NCBI GenBank assembly: GCA_964537965.1
Contig: CAZIDB010000099.1
Span: 1 to 16,996, forward strand
Length of the DNA: 16,996 nucleotides
DNA from: SURF-24 sp964537965
GTDB taxonomy: Bacteria > Bacteroidota > Ignavibacteria > Ignavibacteriales > SURF-24
Reading direction: 5' to 3'
The first letter of the stretch is position 1; every line of letters begins with the position of its first letter. The notes under the pieces are model-generated. The model saw only the letters and a list, made by a program, of their open reading frames with translations. It was not told the DNA's origin and did not search any database. The position numbers were made by a program, and so were the translations under genes. Of the stretch, positions 9,501 to 16,996 are shown piece after piece.

Positions 9501-9728
9501 TTTAACAGGAAAGAATTAAATCCTGCATTACGTTCACTGTTACTGCCTAATTTAAAACTATATAACGAGTACCTTGCTTCTTTAAATCTTCCGGAAGAAG
9601 GAGGCACTGATCAGCCGGGTGATTATGAAGCAGATTATATTAAGTTACCGGATCCGGGTGACTTTCCAACTCAGCTTTTATTCCTTGAACCAAGGGATAT
9701 ATATTTCGGAATTAGGGTAAATTTCTAA
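6598..9728 (+). CDS. TonB-dependent outer-membrane receptor with carboxypeptidase-like N-terminal domain (split by artefactual gap)
   Basis: The product is an outer-membrane, TonB-energised importer. A signal segment (about 1-28) is followed by a CarboxypepD_reg-like domain (about 33-115, with GKVTELETGEPLIGVNVVIKG and DIEGKFTIIGVSPGTYSL). A TonB plug follows (about 130-245, with LSIRGG, VFVDGLNI, GGFNAEYGN and INVVTKDG), then a large beta barrel ending in the aromatic signal FGIRVNF. As written, the gene appears as two frames (6598-7770 and 7608-9728) around 100 N. The 55 bases before and after the N are identical, and collapsing them gives one frame of 991 codons plus stop, close to the length of SusC-like receptors. 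The plug motifs look like a general TonB receptor rather than a strict SusC/RagA protein, and no SusD gene follows. The 653-residue protein gene starts 12 bp after its stop, so the two are probably co-expressed. Substrate unknown; an oligosaccharide is inferred from context. The start has only a weak AAGAG-like ribosome site. Confidence 0.85.
7372..7581. other. scaffold gap flanked by identical 55-bp contig ends (unmerged overlap)
   Basis: Bases 7372-7426 and 7527-7581 are identical, with 100 N (7427-7526) between. An exact 55-bp repeat that ends precisely at the N on the left and begins precisely after it on the right is the signature of two contigs overlapping by one k-mer and joined by a scaffolder. 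Deleting 155 bp restores the receptor reading frame, which independently supports this. The gap most likely contains no missing sequence. Confidence 0.93.
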
Positions 9729-9740
9729 ACGGAGACATCA

Positions 9741-11702
9741 ATGAAATATTATAGATTTGTTAGGTTATTCATGGTTCTGGTTTTAGCTATTACCACTAAT
9801 ATCATCTCTCAAACAAAATATGAACATCATATTAACCGCCTGGCTGCAGAAGTAAGTGAAAACGGTGCATTATTATATCGTAATAATACTGTACTTTATC
9901 CGACGTGGCCCTTTGATTCACGCTACTTTAATTTTTCTTCAAGAAAACTTTATCAGGAATCCTGGGGTGTATGGTTGGGTGCAAAGAACTTTACAAGCCT
10001 GTATGACACAATCCCTAAAGATGCGATGGTAGCATGCGGAAACAGCTATTTGGATCTTGATGATATTGTTCCTTTAAGTCTTCAAAAAAGAATACGTAAT
10101 GCTTACCCAAGTGTAAAAATAAATAATGGAAGCACGATTAAAACAGAAAATTTTGATGCAGCTGTTGTTGTCCCATCGCTAATCTGTGATGAGCAAATTG
10201 AAAGTGTTTGGACGACAACTCTTGGGCTTACAGTTCAGTTAAAAACTTATGCTTATGCTATGGATGGTCACAAAAATTACATTATCTACGATTATCGTTT
10301 TATTAATACAGGTAACATTGATGACAATGTATCAACGAAGGAATTATCAAAAAAACTTACGGATGTATGGTTGGGAATCTCTTTCAATACAGATATAAAA
10401 TCAAAATTCGGCGGTATTGAGCTTGATGATAATTATGAATATTACGGTTCAACTTATCCTGATTGGTTGAAAGGAACCGCGGGAGCTGATTCTGCACGAA
10501 TATTTATTGCCTGGGATGGCAGTCTGGAAAGTGGAATGTTTGATCCTGATCCTATAACATCTGCTCCGCGTGTTCCCGGTTATTATGGCCTTGGTATTCT
10601 TCACGTTGATAAGCAGGCTGTTGATGATTTGGAATCGGGTTCTTCCGATGATCCTTCACAACCTAAAAATGTTGTAAGTGCAAGTGGTTCTGAAGCAGTT
10701 GCAAGTACACAAATTCAAAAAATGTCTCAGGGTGGAAACAAAAACTTCTCCGGCTACGGTGCCAGTAATTTTATTATGGGATTTGGACCTTATGACATTC
10801 CGATTAATGAAGACGTCAGAATAGTTCTTGTGCAAATCATCGATGGAGTCTCAAGGGAAAGAGCAGAAGAACTTGGTCTTAAGCTATTAAATGGAGATAT
10901 AACTCAGACTGAATATGAAACTCAGGTGCAAACAGGCAGAGATTCACTATTTAAATCATTTAGTGCCGCTAAGACGGCCTACAAAAAATATTATAATATA
11001 CCCGATCCACCTCCATATCCTGATTCAATTTTTGTAACTAATGGTGTTGGATGTATTAAAATTCATTGGTCTTCAAGTGCAGAGAATACTATAGATCCAG
11101 ATACAAAGAAAAAAGATTTTGCAGGTTACCGCCTTTATAGAGTACCGGTTACACCAGATAATACATGGGAAAAAATTTTTGAATGTGGTGGTAATTCGGG
11201 TATTCCAGTTACACACGACTATATAGATTCTAATATTGTAATGGGATTTGATTACTATTATGCAGTAACAAGTTACGACGATGGTACACAAAATTATCTT
11301 AATCCCGGCATTCCATTGGAAAGTGCAAGACTTACATCAATTGCTTATGTTGCCGCTACCGCTGCAAGAGAAGCGCAGACTACACATGAAGGATTTAAAA
11401 CTAATTTACGTGTTGTTCCGAATCCATATAACATAAGATCTGTTAATTTTGGTGATCCCAATGATGCTTCAAATGCTAAAAATAATAAACTGTTATTTGT
11501 TGGATTACCTAAAGAATGCACGATAAGAATTTATACGATCTCTGGTGATTTGGTAAAAACAATTTATCACTCAAATGGACTTGGTTCCGAAGAATGGAAC
11601 CAGGTAACTGATTCTAACCAGTTTATTGTAAGTGGGCTTTATATTGCCCATGTGGAATCTGAAATAGGAAACGAAATAATTAAATTTGTGGTGATAAGAT
11701 GA
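9741..11702 (+). CDS. T9SS-sorted surface protein with fibronectin III-like domain
   Basis: This 653-residue protein has a signal peptide (about 1-23, ending NIISQ). A long unassigned N-terminal region follows (about 24-420) that is rich in W, Y and D and looks like a beta-rich extracellular fold. A fibronectin III-like domain spans about 421-535, with GCIKIHWSSS, FAGYRLYR and YYYAVTSYDDG. The last ~100 residues begin NLRVVPNPYN (from residue 555) and end in a beta-strand segment with TIRIYTISGDLVKTI and GLYIAHVESE, typical of T9SS sorting domains in this lineage. GGAGA eight bases upstream supports the ATG at 9741. Its stop overlaps the start of the PorV-like gene in ATGA. Placed directly after the TonB receptor, it occupies the position that SusD holds in a Sus locus, but it is not SusD-like (no lipobox, no helical TPR pattern). 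A role as surface binding partner of the receptor is inference. I do not recognise a named family for the N-terminal part. Confidence 0.7.
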   Translation: MKYYRFVRLFMVLVLAITTNIISQTKYEHHINRLAAEVSENGALLYRNNTVLYPTWPFDSRYFNFSSRKLYQESWGVWLGAKNFTSLYDTIPKDAMVACGNSYLDLDDIVPLSLQKRIRNAYPSVKINNGSTIKTENFDAAVVVPSLICDEQIESVWTTTLGLTVQLKTYAYAMDGHKNYIIYDYRFINTGNIDDNVSTKELSKKLTDVWLGISFNTDIKSKFGGIELDDNYEYYGSTYPDWLKGTAGADSARIFIAWDGSLESGMFDPDPITSAPRVPGYYGLGILHVDKQAVDDLESGSSDDPSQPKNVVSASGSEAVASTQIQKMSQGGNKNFSGYGASNFIMGFGPYDIPINEDVRIVLVQIIDGVSRERAEELGLKLLNGDITQTEYETQVQTGRDSLFKSFSAAKTAYKKYYNIPDPPPYPDSIFVTNGVGCIKIHWSSSAENTIDPDTKKKDFAGYRLYRVPVTPDNTWEKIFECGGNSGIPVTHDYIDSNIVMGFDYYYAVTSYDDGTQNYLNPGIPLESARLTSIAYVAATAAREAQTTHEGFKTNLRVVPNPYNIRSVNFGDPNDASNAKNNKLLFVGLPKECTIRIYTISGDLVKTIYHSNGLGSEEWNQVTDSNQFIVSGLYIAHVESEIGNEIIKFVVIR

Positions 11703-12724
11703 AAAATTGTAATATTTTTATAATAGCAATCTTAATTTTATTTTATTCTTTCAATTGTATTAATGGGCAGGATAATTTTAATAAGGTAGCGCAGAGTGGA
11801 ATGCAATACCTTAAGATTGGTGTAGATGCTGCAATTGTGGGAAAGGGTGAAGCGGGTATTTCAACAGTTACAGGTTTATCATCAATGTTCTGGAATCCGG
11901 CAGGTTTGTCCGGCGTTGATAATTATGAAGTAATGTTCAGTCATAATGCATGGATTGCTGATATTTCTATGAATACGGCAGCAGTTGGGATTAATGTTGA
12001 TAATGTTGGCGTTTTTGGATTAAGCGTTTTATGGATGGATTATGGAGTTCTTTACAAAACTTCTGTTGCAACTTCAGTTGAAGAATCTGCTGCGCTGGGA
12101 TATGTGGATGAAGGTACATTTTCACCAATAGATATGGCTATAAGTCTGGCATACTCAAAAAAAATATCAGAACAATTTTCTGTTGGTGGGCAGGTTCGTT
12201 TTCTTTATGAAGATTATGGAACCAACAAAACAATATCTTTAACAGGTGATATCTCTAATACTAAAAACAGAATGACTGCTTTTTGTTTTGATTTAGGTAC
12301 AATTTACAATACAGGTTTTAAAAGCCTTGCTTTCTCAATGACGATTCAGAATTTTTCTCCGGATCTACGTTATCAATATGAAGCTTTCAGTACTCCGCTT
12401 ACATTTAAAATCGGTGCATCAATGAATCTGCTGGATTTTGTTGATAATATTTCACGAAGTAAAGTCCTGTTAGCTGTTGATGCCATTCATCCGAGGGATT
12501 ATTCTGAAAGATTAAATGTTGGTTTGGAATATGATCACCTGGGAATTTTCCAGGTAAGAGGTGGTTACAGAATGAATTATGATGAGGGTAATTATACTGC
12601 CGGTGCAGGTATAAAGTATTCATTATCAAACAACATGGGTATCCGCCTAGATATGAGTTATTTAATACTTTCATCCGCTAGATTCTCTTCTCCGTTTCAA
12701 TTAACGGCGGGAGTTTATTTTTAA
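11699..12724 (+). CDS. PorV/PorQ-family outer-membrane beta-barrel protein
   Basis: This 341-residue protein has a signal peptide (about 1-24, ending CINGQ). An N-terminal motif of the PorV/PorQ family follows: a start like MQYLKIGVDAAIVGKGEA, then STVTGLSSMFWNPAGL. The rest is alternating amphipathic strands ending FQLTAGVYF with a C-terminal aromatic, as expected for an outer-membrane barrel of FadL-like shape. In Porphyromonas, PorV shuttles T9SS cargo to the attachment machinery and PorQ is a related barrel. Many paralogues in the Ignavibacteria lie beside T9SS-sorted proteins, and this one overlaps the preceding sorted protein by 4 bp (ATGA). That suggests translational coupling and a dedicated role for that cargo. 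It may instead be a channel for hydrophobic or sugar ligands; the sequence cannot decide. Confidence 0.8.
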   Translation: MKNCNIFIIAILILFYSFNCINGQDNFNKVAQSGMQYLKIGVDAAIVGKGEAGISTVTGLSSMFWNPAGLSGVDNYEVMFSHNAWIADISMNTAAVGINVDNVGVFGLSVLWMDYGVLYKTSVATSVEESAALGYVDEGTFSPIDMAISLAYSKKISEQFSVGGQVRFLYEDYGTNKTISLTGDISNTKNRMTAFCFDLGTIYNTGFKSLAFSMTIQNFSPDLRYQYEAFSTPLTFKIGASMNLLDFVDNISRSKVLLAVDAIHPRDYSERLNVGLEYDHLGIFQVRGGYRMNYDEGNYTAGAGIKYSLSNNMGIRLDMSYLILSSARFSSPFQLTAGVYF

Positions 12725-12727
12725 ATG

Positions 12728-12749
12728 TTTGAAATATAAATGATTCAAA
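12728..12749. promoter_or_regulatory. inverted repeat before the ROK gene (possible autoregulatory site)
   Basis: Arms TTTGAA (12728-12733) and TTCAAA (12744-12749) are separated by 10 bp in the 42-bp gap between the barrel gene and the ROK gene. A ROK repressor often regulates its own gene, and this is the only dyad in the gap. The arms are short and its sequence differs from the palindrome at 314-334, so the support is weak. Confidence 0.2.
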
Positions 12750-12766
12750 ACAAGTGAGTAAATAAG

Positions 12767-13999
12767 ATGAACAACTATACAAAAAGAAATCTGAAGGGTC
12801 AGACACTACTTCGCCACAGAAATGTCTCCGTAGTTGTTGAAAGAATTAATTTGGAAGGTCCAATTACAAAACGAGAAATAGTTAATAAAACAGGAATTAG
12901 CTTTGCTAAAGTAAATCCAATAACCTCAATGCTTAGTAAATTAGGCATTACAGTAGAAATAGGAAAAGAAGAATCGAATGGAGGCCGTCCTTCTTCTTTA
13001 TTCAATCTTAATCCTAACTATAGATATACAATTGGTTGCCAGCTTTCCCATACTCGTATTCATACAATTGTTGGCAATTTGAAAGGAGAGATCCTATTTG
13101 AAGAGATGAAGCATTATGATAAATCAATAGGCAAAGAAGCGGTAATTGATTTATTATTAAGTTCAATTGAAATGTTAATAAATAATTCCGGAATTCCAAA
13201 AGATAAATTTCTTGGTGTTGGCGTTGCTATTGCGGGCTTGTTTAATCCTAATAATGAAATGACTTTTCCGTTTCCTCATCTTGTTAATTGGGGACATGTA
13301 TCATTCAAAGAAATTATTGCCGAAAAGTTTGATTTGCCTTGCTATGTAAGCAACGTTGCAAATGCAGGTGCTTTAGCTGAATTAAACTATGGTGAAGGAA
13401 AAGGAAAGAACAGCATTCTCTATTTAAATGTTGGCAGTGGTCTCGGTTTGGGAATTATTTTTGACGGAAAATTATACCAGGGTGTTTCAGGTACTGCTGG
13501 TGAGTTTGGACATATTTCTATAGATGAACACGGACCGCTTTGCGAATGCGGCAACTATGGTTGCCTTGAAGCTTTGGCAAGCACAAGGGCGGTAGTTAAA
13601 CAAGCTAAGACGCAAATTAAACAAGGGGTTTCTACTGCGCTTCTAACAATGGCAAATGAGGATATTGAAAAAATAGATTTTAATATGATCTGCGAAGCTG
13701 CAAGTAACAGCGATAAACTTGCTTACAACCTTATTGATATGATGGGGCAGAATATTGGTGAAGGTATTGTTACTCTGGTTAATCTTTTAAATCCCGAAAG
13801 AGTTATTCTTGGAGGAACAATAATGTGCGCAAGTGATTTATTGATAAATCAAATTACTAATATTGTTCAGAAAAGAGCTCTTGAAATTCCCCGCAGAAAT
13901 ATGGACATAGTTTTTTCCAAGATGGGTAATTATGCCGGTACAATAGGTGCTACTATTCCGATTATAGAAAGATTTTTTCAGTACCAGGTAAATGAATGA
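12767..13999 (+). CDS. ROK-family transcriptional repressor (Mlc/NagC/XylR type)
   Basis: This 410-residue cytoplasmic regulator has an N-terminal winged helix-turn-helix (about 15-85, helices around PITKREIVNKTGISFAKVN and a wing ending GGRPSSLF, residues 72-79). A ROK sugar-binding domain follows. The zinc site typical of this family is complete: His249, Cys259, Cys261 and Cys266 in GHISIDEHGPLCECGNYGC, with the same spacing as in E. coli Mlc. GEFGH and LYLNVGSGLGLGIIFDG are also present. The phosphate-binding motif at the start of the domain, DxGxT in ROK kinases, is replaced by IGCQLSHTRI, so it should not be a sugar kinase. Such proteins release DNA when they bind a sugar or sugar phosphate. 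The gene ends in ATGA with the GH20 gene, so enzyme and regulator are probably translated together. Likely targets are this locus, perhaps through the palindromes at 314-334 or 12728-12749. An N-acetylhexosamine inducer is suggested only by the GH20 neighbour. Confidence 0.88.
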   Translation: MNNYTKRNLKGQTLLRHRNVSVVVERINLEGPITKREIVNKTGISFAKVNPITSMLSKLGITVEIGKEESNGGRPSSLFNLNPNYRYTIGCQLSHTRIHTIVGNLKGEILFEEMKHYDKSIGKEAVIDLLLSSIEMLINNSGIPKDKFLGVGVAIAGLFNPNNEMTFPFPHLVNWGHVSFKEIIAEKFDLPCYVSNVANAGALAELNYGEGKGKNSILYLNVGSGLGLGIIFDGKLYQGVSGTAGEFGHISIDEHGPLCECGNYGCLEALASTRAVVKQAKTQIKQGVSTALLTMANEDIEKIDFNMICEAASNSDKLAYNLIDMMGQNIGEGIVTLVNLLNPERVILGGTIMCASDLLINQITNIVQKRALEIPRRNMDIVFSKMGNYAGTIGATIPIIERFFQYQVNE

Positions 14000-15657
14000 A
14001 ATATCTTATAGCAGGAATTTTCCTATTGTTGTTAACATTCTCAATTTCAGCCAGTGAACCATTGAACAGACAAACATTAATAATTTTTCATTTCGATTTT
14101 AATTCTGTGGCTCTTAATGAAAATTATGTACGACACTGGCTTAAGAAAGCTGCAGGTATGGGCTACAATGCTGTACTTTGGGAAGTTGAAGATAAAATAC
14201 AATGGGAAACCTGCCCGGAATGCGTTTACTCTGATGCATTCTCAAAAGAAACTTTTAAAAGTATTTTAAACTATTCAAGGCAATTAGGATTAGAACCAAT
14301 TCCCCTTCTGCAAACAATTGGGCACGCCGAATATGTTTTGCAGTATTATAAATATAAATCAATGAGAGAAGACTCTGCAAGATATGACTGTTATTGTACA
14401 AGTAATCTGGATGTTCGCAATTTTCTTAAAAAATGGATTGCCGAATACTTAGAACTTTTTGGTGAAATTAAATATTTCCATCTGGGTGGTGATGAGGCTT
14501 ATGCATTTGCCACTTGCTGTAAATGTAAAACCGAGGCAGATAAGTTTGGGGAAAATTATCTTTATGCAGAATATGTAAATGACATTGCACAACCACTCTT
14601 AGAAAAAAGAATACGTCCCGGTATTTGGTGCGATATGATTCTTAAAGAGCCGGAAAAAATAAATTATATAAGTAAGGATTTTATTATTTGGGATTGGAAT
14701 TACTGGGATGGTTATAATGAACCGGACAGAGTTATGGTTTGGAGTAAAAGCTCCAGATTAGCTAAAGATGATTTAACTAAATCAATCCGTTCACAATTTC
14801 CTGATATTGTTGATGAATCCGGGAAACTAAATCCGTTCTATACAAGTGATGCTCTTAAAAAACTTGGTTATGATGTAATACTTTGCAGTTCTTCCCGTTC
14901 TCATGGCGATGGCGTTTTTGCCGGAAGAAACGATATTCACGTTGATAATATAATTGGCGCCGCACAGAAAACAGTAAAACTAAACCTATTAGGAAATTGT
15001 GTTACAAGCTGGGCTGTTCGTGTTCATAACTTTGAGACACAAGAACCATGGTTTTATTTGGCGCCACTGACAATAAACAATCCATCACTCTTAAAAGAAG
15101 AATTATTAGTAAAAACATCAGAAAAAATTTTTGGAGTACCTGATGCTGAGTTTTTCGGGATAGCCGGCAAAGTTGGTTACTCATTCCCGTTTGCTAATGA
15201 AAATACTACTGGCATTATGTGGACAGGTATGAAAGATTCTAAACCTGCGCCCGAAAATTATATAAGGCAAATGATAGACCGGTGGAAAAATCCCGCATCA
15301 AACAGGTGGAATTCTTCAGCAGCCAGAATTAAAAATTCAATTGATACAATCAGCGTTGGAATATCAGAACTAAATGAATTCATTAAAAAAGCGAAAGATG
15401 GAAAAGATGTTTTGAACGCATGGTCACTGGCCGGTTATTTCCAGTATTGGCAGGCAATTGTTGCAAAGGAAATTGTGAATAACGAAGAAGGTAAACCGGA
15501 TTCATCAGTCATAAACAAGGCAGATATTTTAAGCTCATTGAAAACTCAATATGTCGGTTGGGCAAAAACCTGGATGACTACAAACTCAGCAGAACAAAAT
15601 GCAGGATTTTTTTATGATGCTATTCAAAATTACTTTGGAAAAAGCACGGTAAAATAA
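13996..15657 (+). CDS. secreted GH20-type beta-N-acetylhexosaminidase-like enzyme
   Basis: The 553-residue product starts with a signal peptide (about 1-20, LLLLTFSISAS, no lipobox) and a TIM barrel of the GH20 type. The catalytic signature HLGGDE is at 162-167, with Asp166 and Glu167 as the expected catalytic pair: Glu as acid/base, and Asp orienting the substrate acetamido group, as in known GH20 enzymes. Upstream are FHFDFNSVAL (about 31-40), GYNAVLWEVED and QTIGHAEY (106-113). The layout resembles the hexosaminidase D subgroup, which lacks the N-terminal GH20b domain. Expected reaction: hydrolysis of non-reducing terminal GlcNAc or GalNAc, probably in the periplasm, as no T9SS sorting domain is present. 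Unusual cysteines lie around the active-site loops: Cys73, Cys76, Cys132, Cys134, Cys174, Cys175 and Cys177. The C-terminal ~200 residues are probably helical and unassigned. The start overlaps the ROK stop in ATGA, and a symporter gene follows 46 bp later. Some GH20-like proteins act on other substrates, so specificity is not certain. Confidence 0.85.
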   Translation: MKYLIAGIFLLLLTFSISASEPLNRQTLIIFHFDFNSVALNENYVRHWLKKAAGMGYNAVLWEVEDKIQWETCPECVYSDAFSKETFKSILNYSRQLGLEPIPLLQTIGHAEYVLQYYKYKSMREDSARYDCYCTSNLDVRNFLKKWIAEYLELFGEIKYFHLGGDEAYAFATCCKCKTEADKFGENYLYAEYVNDIAQPLLEKRIRPGIWCDMILKEPEKINYISKDFIIWDWNYWDGYNEPDRVMVWSKSSRLAKDDLTKSIRSQFPDIVDESGKLNPFYTSDALKKLGYDVILCSSSRSHGDGVFAGRNDIHVDNIIGAAQKTVKLNLLGNCVTSWAVRVHNFETQEPWFYLAPLTINNPSLLKEELLVKTSEKIFGVPDAEFFGIAGKVGYSFPFANENTTGIMWTGMKDSKPAPENYIRQMIDRWKNPASNRWNSSAARIKNSIDTISVGISELNEFIKKAKDGKDVLNAWSLAGYFQYWQAIVAKEIVNNEEGKPDSSVINKADILSSLKTQYVGWAKTWMTTNSAEQNAGFFYDAIQNYFGKSTVK

Positions 15658-15703
15658 AATGAATTTAATTAAAACATTTTTTCACTTTTAACAAGAAACA
15701 TTT

Positions 15704-16996
15704 ATGCAGCTAACATACGTCGATTATATTGTAATTCTTATCTACACAATTCTTATGGTTTTACTTGGCTACGTTGCTAAAAGAAAAGTCAAAAATATTG
15801 AAGACTACTTTGCCGGTGGAAAGAAAGTTCCGTGGTGGATGGCAGCTATTTCTCATCATATGTCTGGTTACAGTGCCTTTGCGTTTGTTGGCCATGCTAC
15901 AGTTGCATATATGAGCGGATTTTCAATCTGGACATTTTTTGCTGTTCCAATTTTTATAGCAATGATTATTGGTGCGCGGGTTTGGGCGCCTAAGTGGGTT
16001 AAATTAAATGTAGTTACTCCGGTTGAATATCTTGAAGAAAGATTTAATCTTAAAACCCGGCAGTTGTTTGCGTGGAGCGGTATAGGAATTAAATTTATTG
16101 ATGAAGGTGTTAAGCTGTATTCTTTATCAGTAATAGTTCATGTTATTACGGGTTTTCCTATGGAAGCCACAATAATAGCTTGTGGTTTTGTTACAATGTT
16201 TTATATAATGTTTGGTGGGCTTTGGGCAACAATGCTTACAGATTTTGCTCAATTCATCGTTCAGTTCGGCGCTTCATTTATACTTGTTTACGCAGTGCTA
16301 AAAACAGTTGGCGGCTGGACAAAAATGTGGGATAGCCTGCCTCCCGGCCACGCGTCTCTTTTCAGTGATGCAATTTCTCCATGGTTTATGATTGTTTACC
16401 TGTTCGTTATAATACTTAGTTACAATGGCGGAACATGGGGACTTGCCCAAAGGTTTTATTCAATTGGTAAACCAAAGGATGCTAAAAAAGCTGCGATTCT
16501 TTCCGCTTGTCTCTACCTGGTTTATCCAATTGCTATTTACATTCCAATATGGTCTGCAAGATTAATTATTGGTAATGTGGAAAATCCGGAACAGGCTTAT
16601 GTATTGGTTGCAGAAAAACTATTAAGCCAAATTTCTCCGGGAATGATTGGACTTTTTGTAAGTTCAATTTTTGCCGCAACAATGTCTATGATTAGTGCCG
16701 ACCTTAACTCTCTTGCAGCAGTATTCACAAAGGATATTTATCAACGTACAATAAATGAAAATGCGGCAGAGAAAAAGCTTGTACTTGTTGGAATGATTTC
16801 TACAATTGTGTTTGGAGTGCTTACAATAGTCTCTGCATTAATTACAATTCATATGTCCGGCGCTTTTAATGCGATGGTTGAGTGGTATGCTGCTATTATT
16901 GGTCCTGTTTCCATTCCTTTATTATTCGGAATGGTCTTTAAAAGACCAACCTGGCGCGGAGCAATATATTCATGGGCGGCAGGATTTGCGTCGTTT
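15704..16996 (+). CDS. sodium:solute symporter (SSS/SLC5 family), 3' end beyond window
   Basis: The frame is open for 431 codons from ATG 15704 to the last base, so the gene runs off the window; SSS proteins are usually about 480-600 residues, so roughly 50-170 are missing. The start is the first ATG after an in-frame stop at 15689, with only a weak AAGAA ribosome site. The sequence opens with a transmembrane helix (YIVILIYTILMVLLGYVA), then EDYFAGGKKVPWWMAAISHHMSGYSAFAFVG, printed here as two parts: EDYFAGGKKVPWWMAA and ISHHMSGYSAFAFVG. This is the hallmark N-terminal region of the family. Several further hydrophobic segments follow. The TM8-type motif MSMISADLNSLAAVFTKD (327-344) contains the conserved serines associated with the sodium site. 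It probably imports a sugar across the inner membrane using the sodium gradient. Lying 46 bp after the GH20 gene, it likely takes up the released monosaccharide; the exact sugar cannot be read from sequence. Confidence 0.88.
   Translation, partial: MQLTYVDYIVILIYTILMVLLGYVAKRKVKNIEDYFAGGKKVPWWMAAISHHMSGYSAFAFVGHATVAYMSGFSIWTFFAVPIFIAMIIGARVWAPKWVKLNVVTPVEYLEERFNLKTRQLFAWSGIGIKFIDEGVKLYSLSVIVHVITGFPMEATIIACGFVTMFYIMFGGLWATMLTDFAQFIVQFGASFILVYAVLKTVGGWTKMWDSLPPGHASLFSDAISPWFMIVYLFVIILSYNGGTWGLAQRFYSIGKPKDAKKAAILSACLYLVYPIAIYIPIWSARLIIGNVENPEQAYVLVAEKLLSQISPGMIGLFVSSIFAATMSMISADLNSLAAVFTKDIYQRTINENAAEKKLVLVGMISTIVFGVLTIVSALITIHMSGAFNAMVEWYAAIIGPVSIPLLFGMVFKRPTWRGAIYSWAAGFASF

Noticed and set aside
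7608..9728. A separate gene starting at ATG 7608
   Set aside because: The frame is the continuation of the TonB receptor barrel once the 55-bp duplicated contig ends are collapsed; it has no signal peptide.
15659..15691. Ten-codon reading frame between the GH20 and symporter genes
   Set aside because: No ribosome site and AT-rich composition; most likely chance.

Overview
The window looks like a low-GC (AT-rich) contig from a member of the Ignavibacteria or a close relative in the Bacteroidota/Chlorobi group. The main evidence is the C-terminal type IX secretion (T9SS) sorting domains with the core ELKQNYPNPFNP / ELKQNFPNPFNP, the PorV/PorQ-type outer-membrane barrel and the TonB-dependent receptor with a carboxypeptidase-like N-terminal domain. 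Two 100-N scaffold gaps (3609-3708 and 7427-7526) suggest a draft or metagenome assembly. All genes lie on the + strand.

Layout. Bases 1-369 are a very AT-rich leader with a good sigma70-type promoter (TTGACA, 17 bp spacer, TATATT) and an AT palindrome over its start site. Next come two secreted, T9SS-sorted proteins. The first (370-2514) has three CBM11-like domains. The second (2589-6445) has at least seven tandem jelly-roll, CBM4/9-like domains; it is broken here by a one-base deletion and an assembly gap. A hairpin at 6454-6482 probably ends this first unit. A second unit then runs off the end of the window: a TonB-dependent receptor (6598-9728, interrupted by an artefactual gap), a 653-residue T9SS-sorted surface protein (9741-11702), a PorV/PorQ-family barrel (11699-12724), a ROK-family repressor with an Mlc/NagC-type zinc site (12767-13999), a GH20-type beta-N-acetylhexosaminidase-like enzyme (13996-15657) and a sodium:solute symporter cut by the window end (15704-16996). 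Two ATGA start/stop overlaps and short intergenic gaps suggest co-transcription and translational coupling.

How the genes may work together (inference). This resembles a polysaccharide-utilisation locus without SusC/SusD. T9SS-displayed carbohydrate-binding proteins would capture a glycan at the cell surface. The TonB receptor, with a T9SS surface protein and a PorV-like barrel, would import oligosaccharides. The GH20 enzyme would release terminal amino sugars in the periplasm, the symporter would take them up, and the ROK protein would sense the sugar and control the locus. The GH20 and ROK genes point to an N-acetylhexosamine-containing glycan, but no gene here fixes the substrate.

Assembly corrections matter. 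Removing the 100 N plus one copy of an exact 55-bp duplication at 7372-7581 restores one 991-codon receptor frame. The repeat period predicts that the gap at 3609-3708 is really about 205 bp (or 205 plus multiples of 522). Restoring one A near 3167 rejoins the second binding protein into about 1,320 residues.
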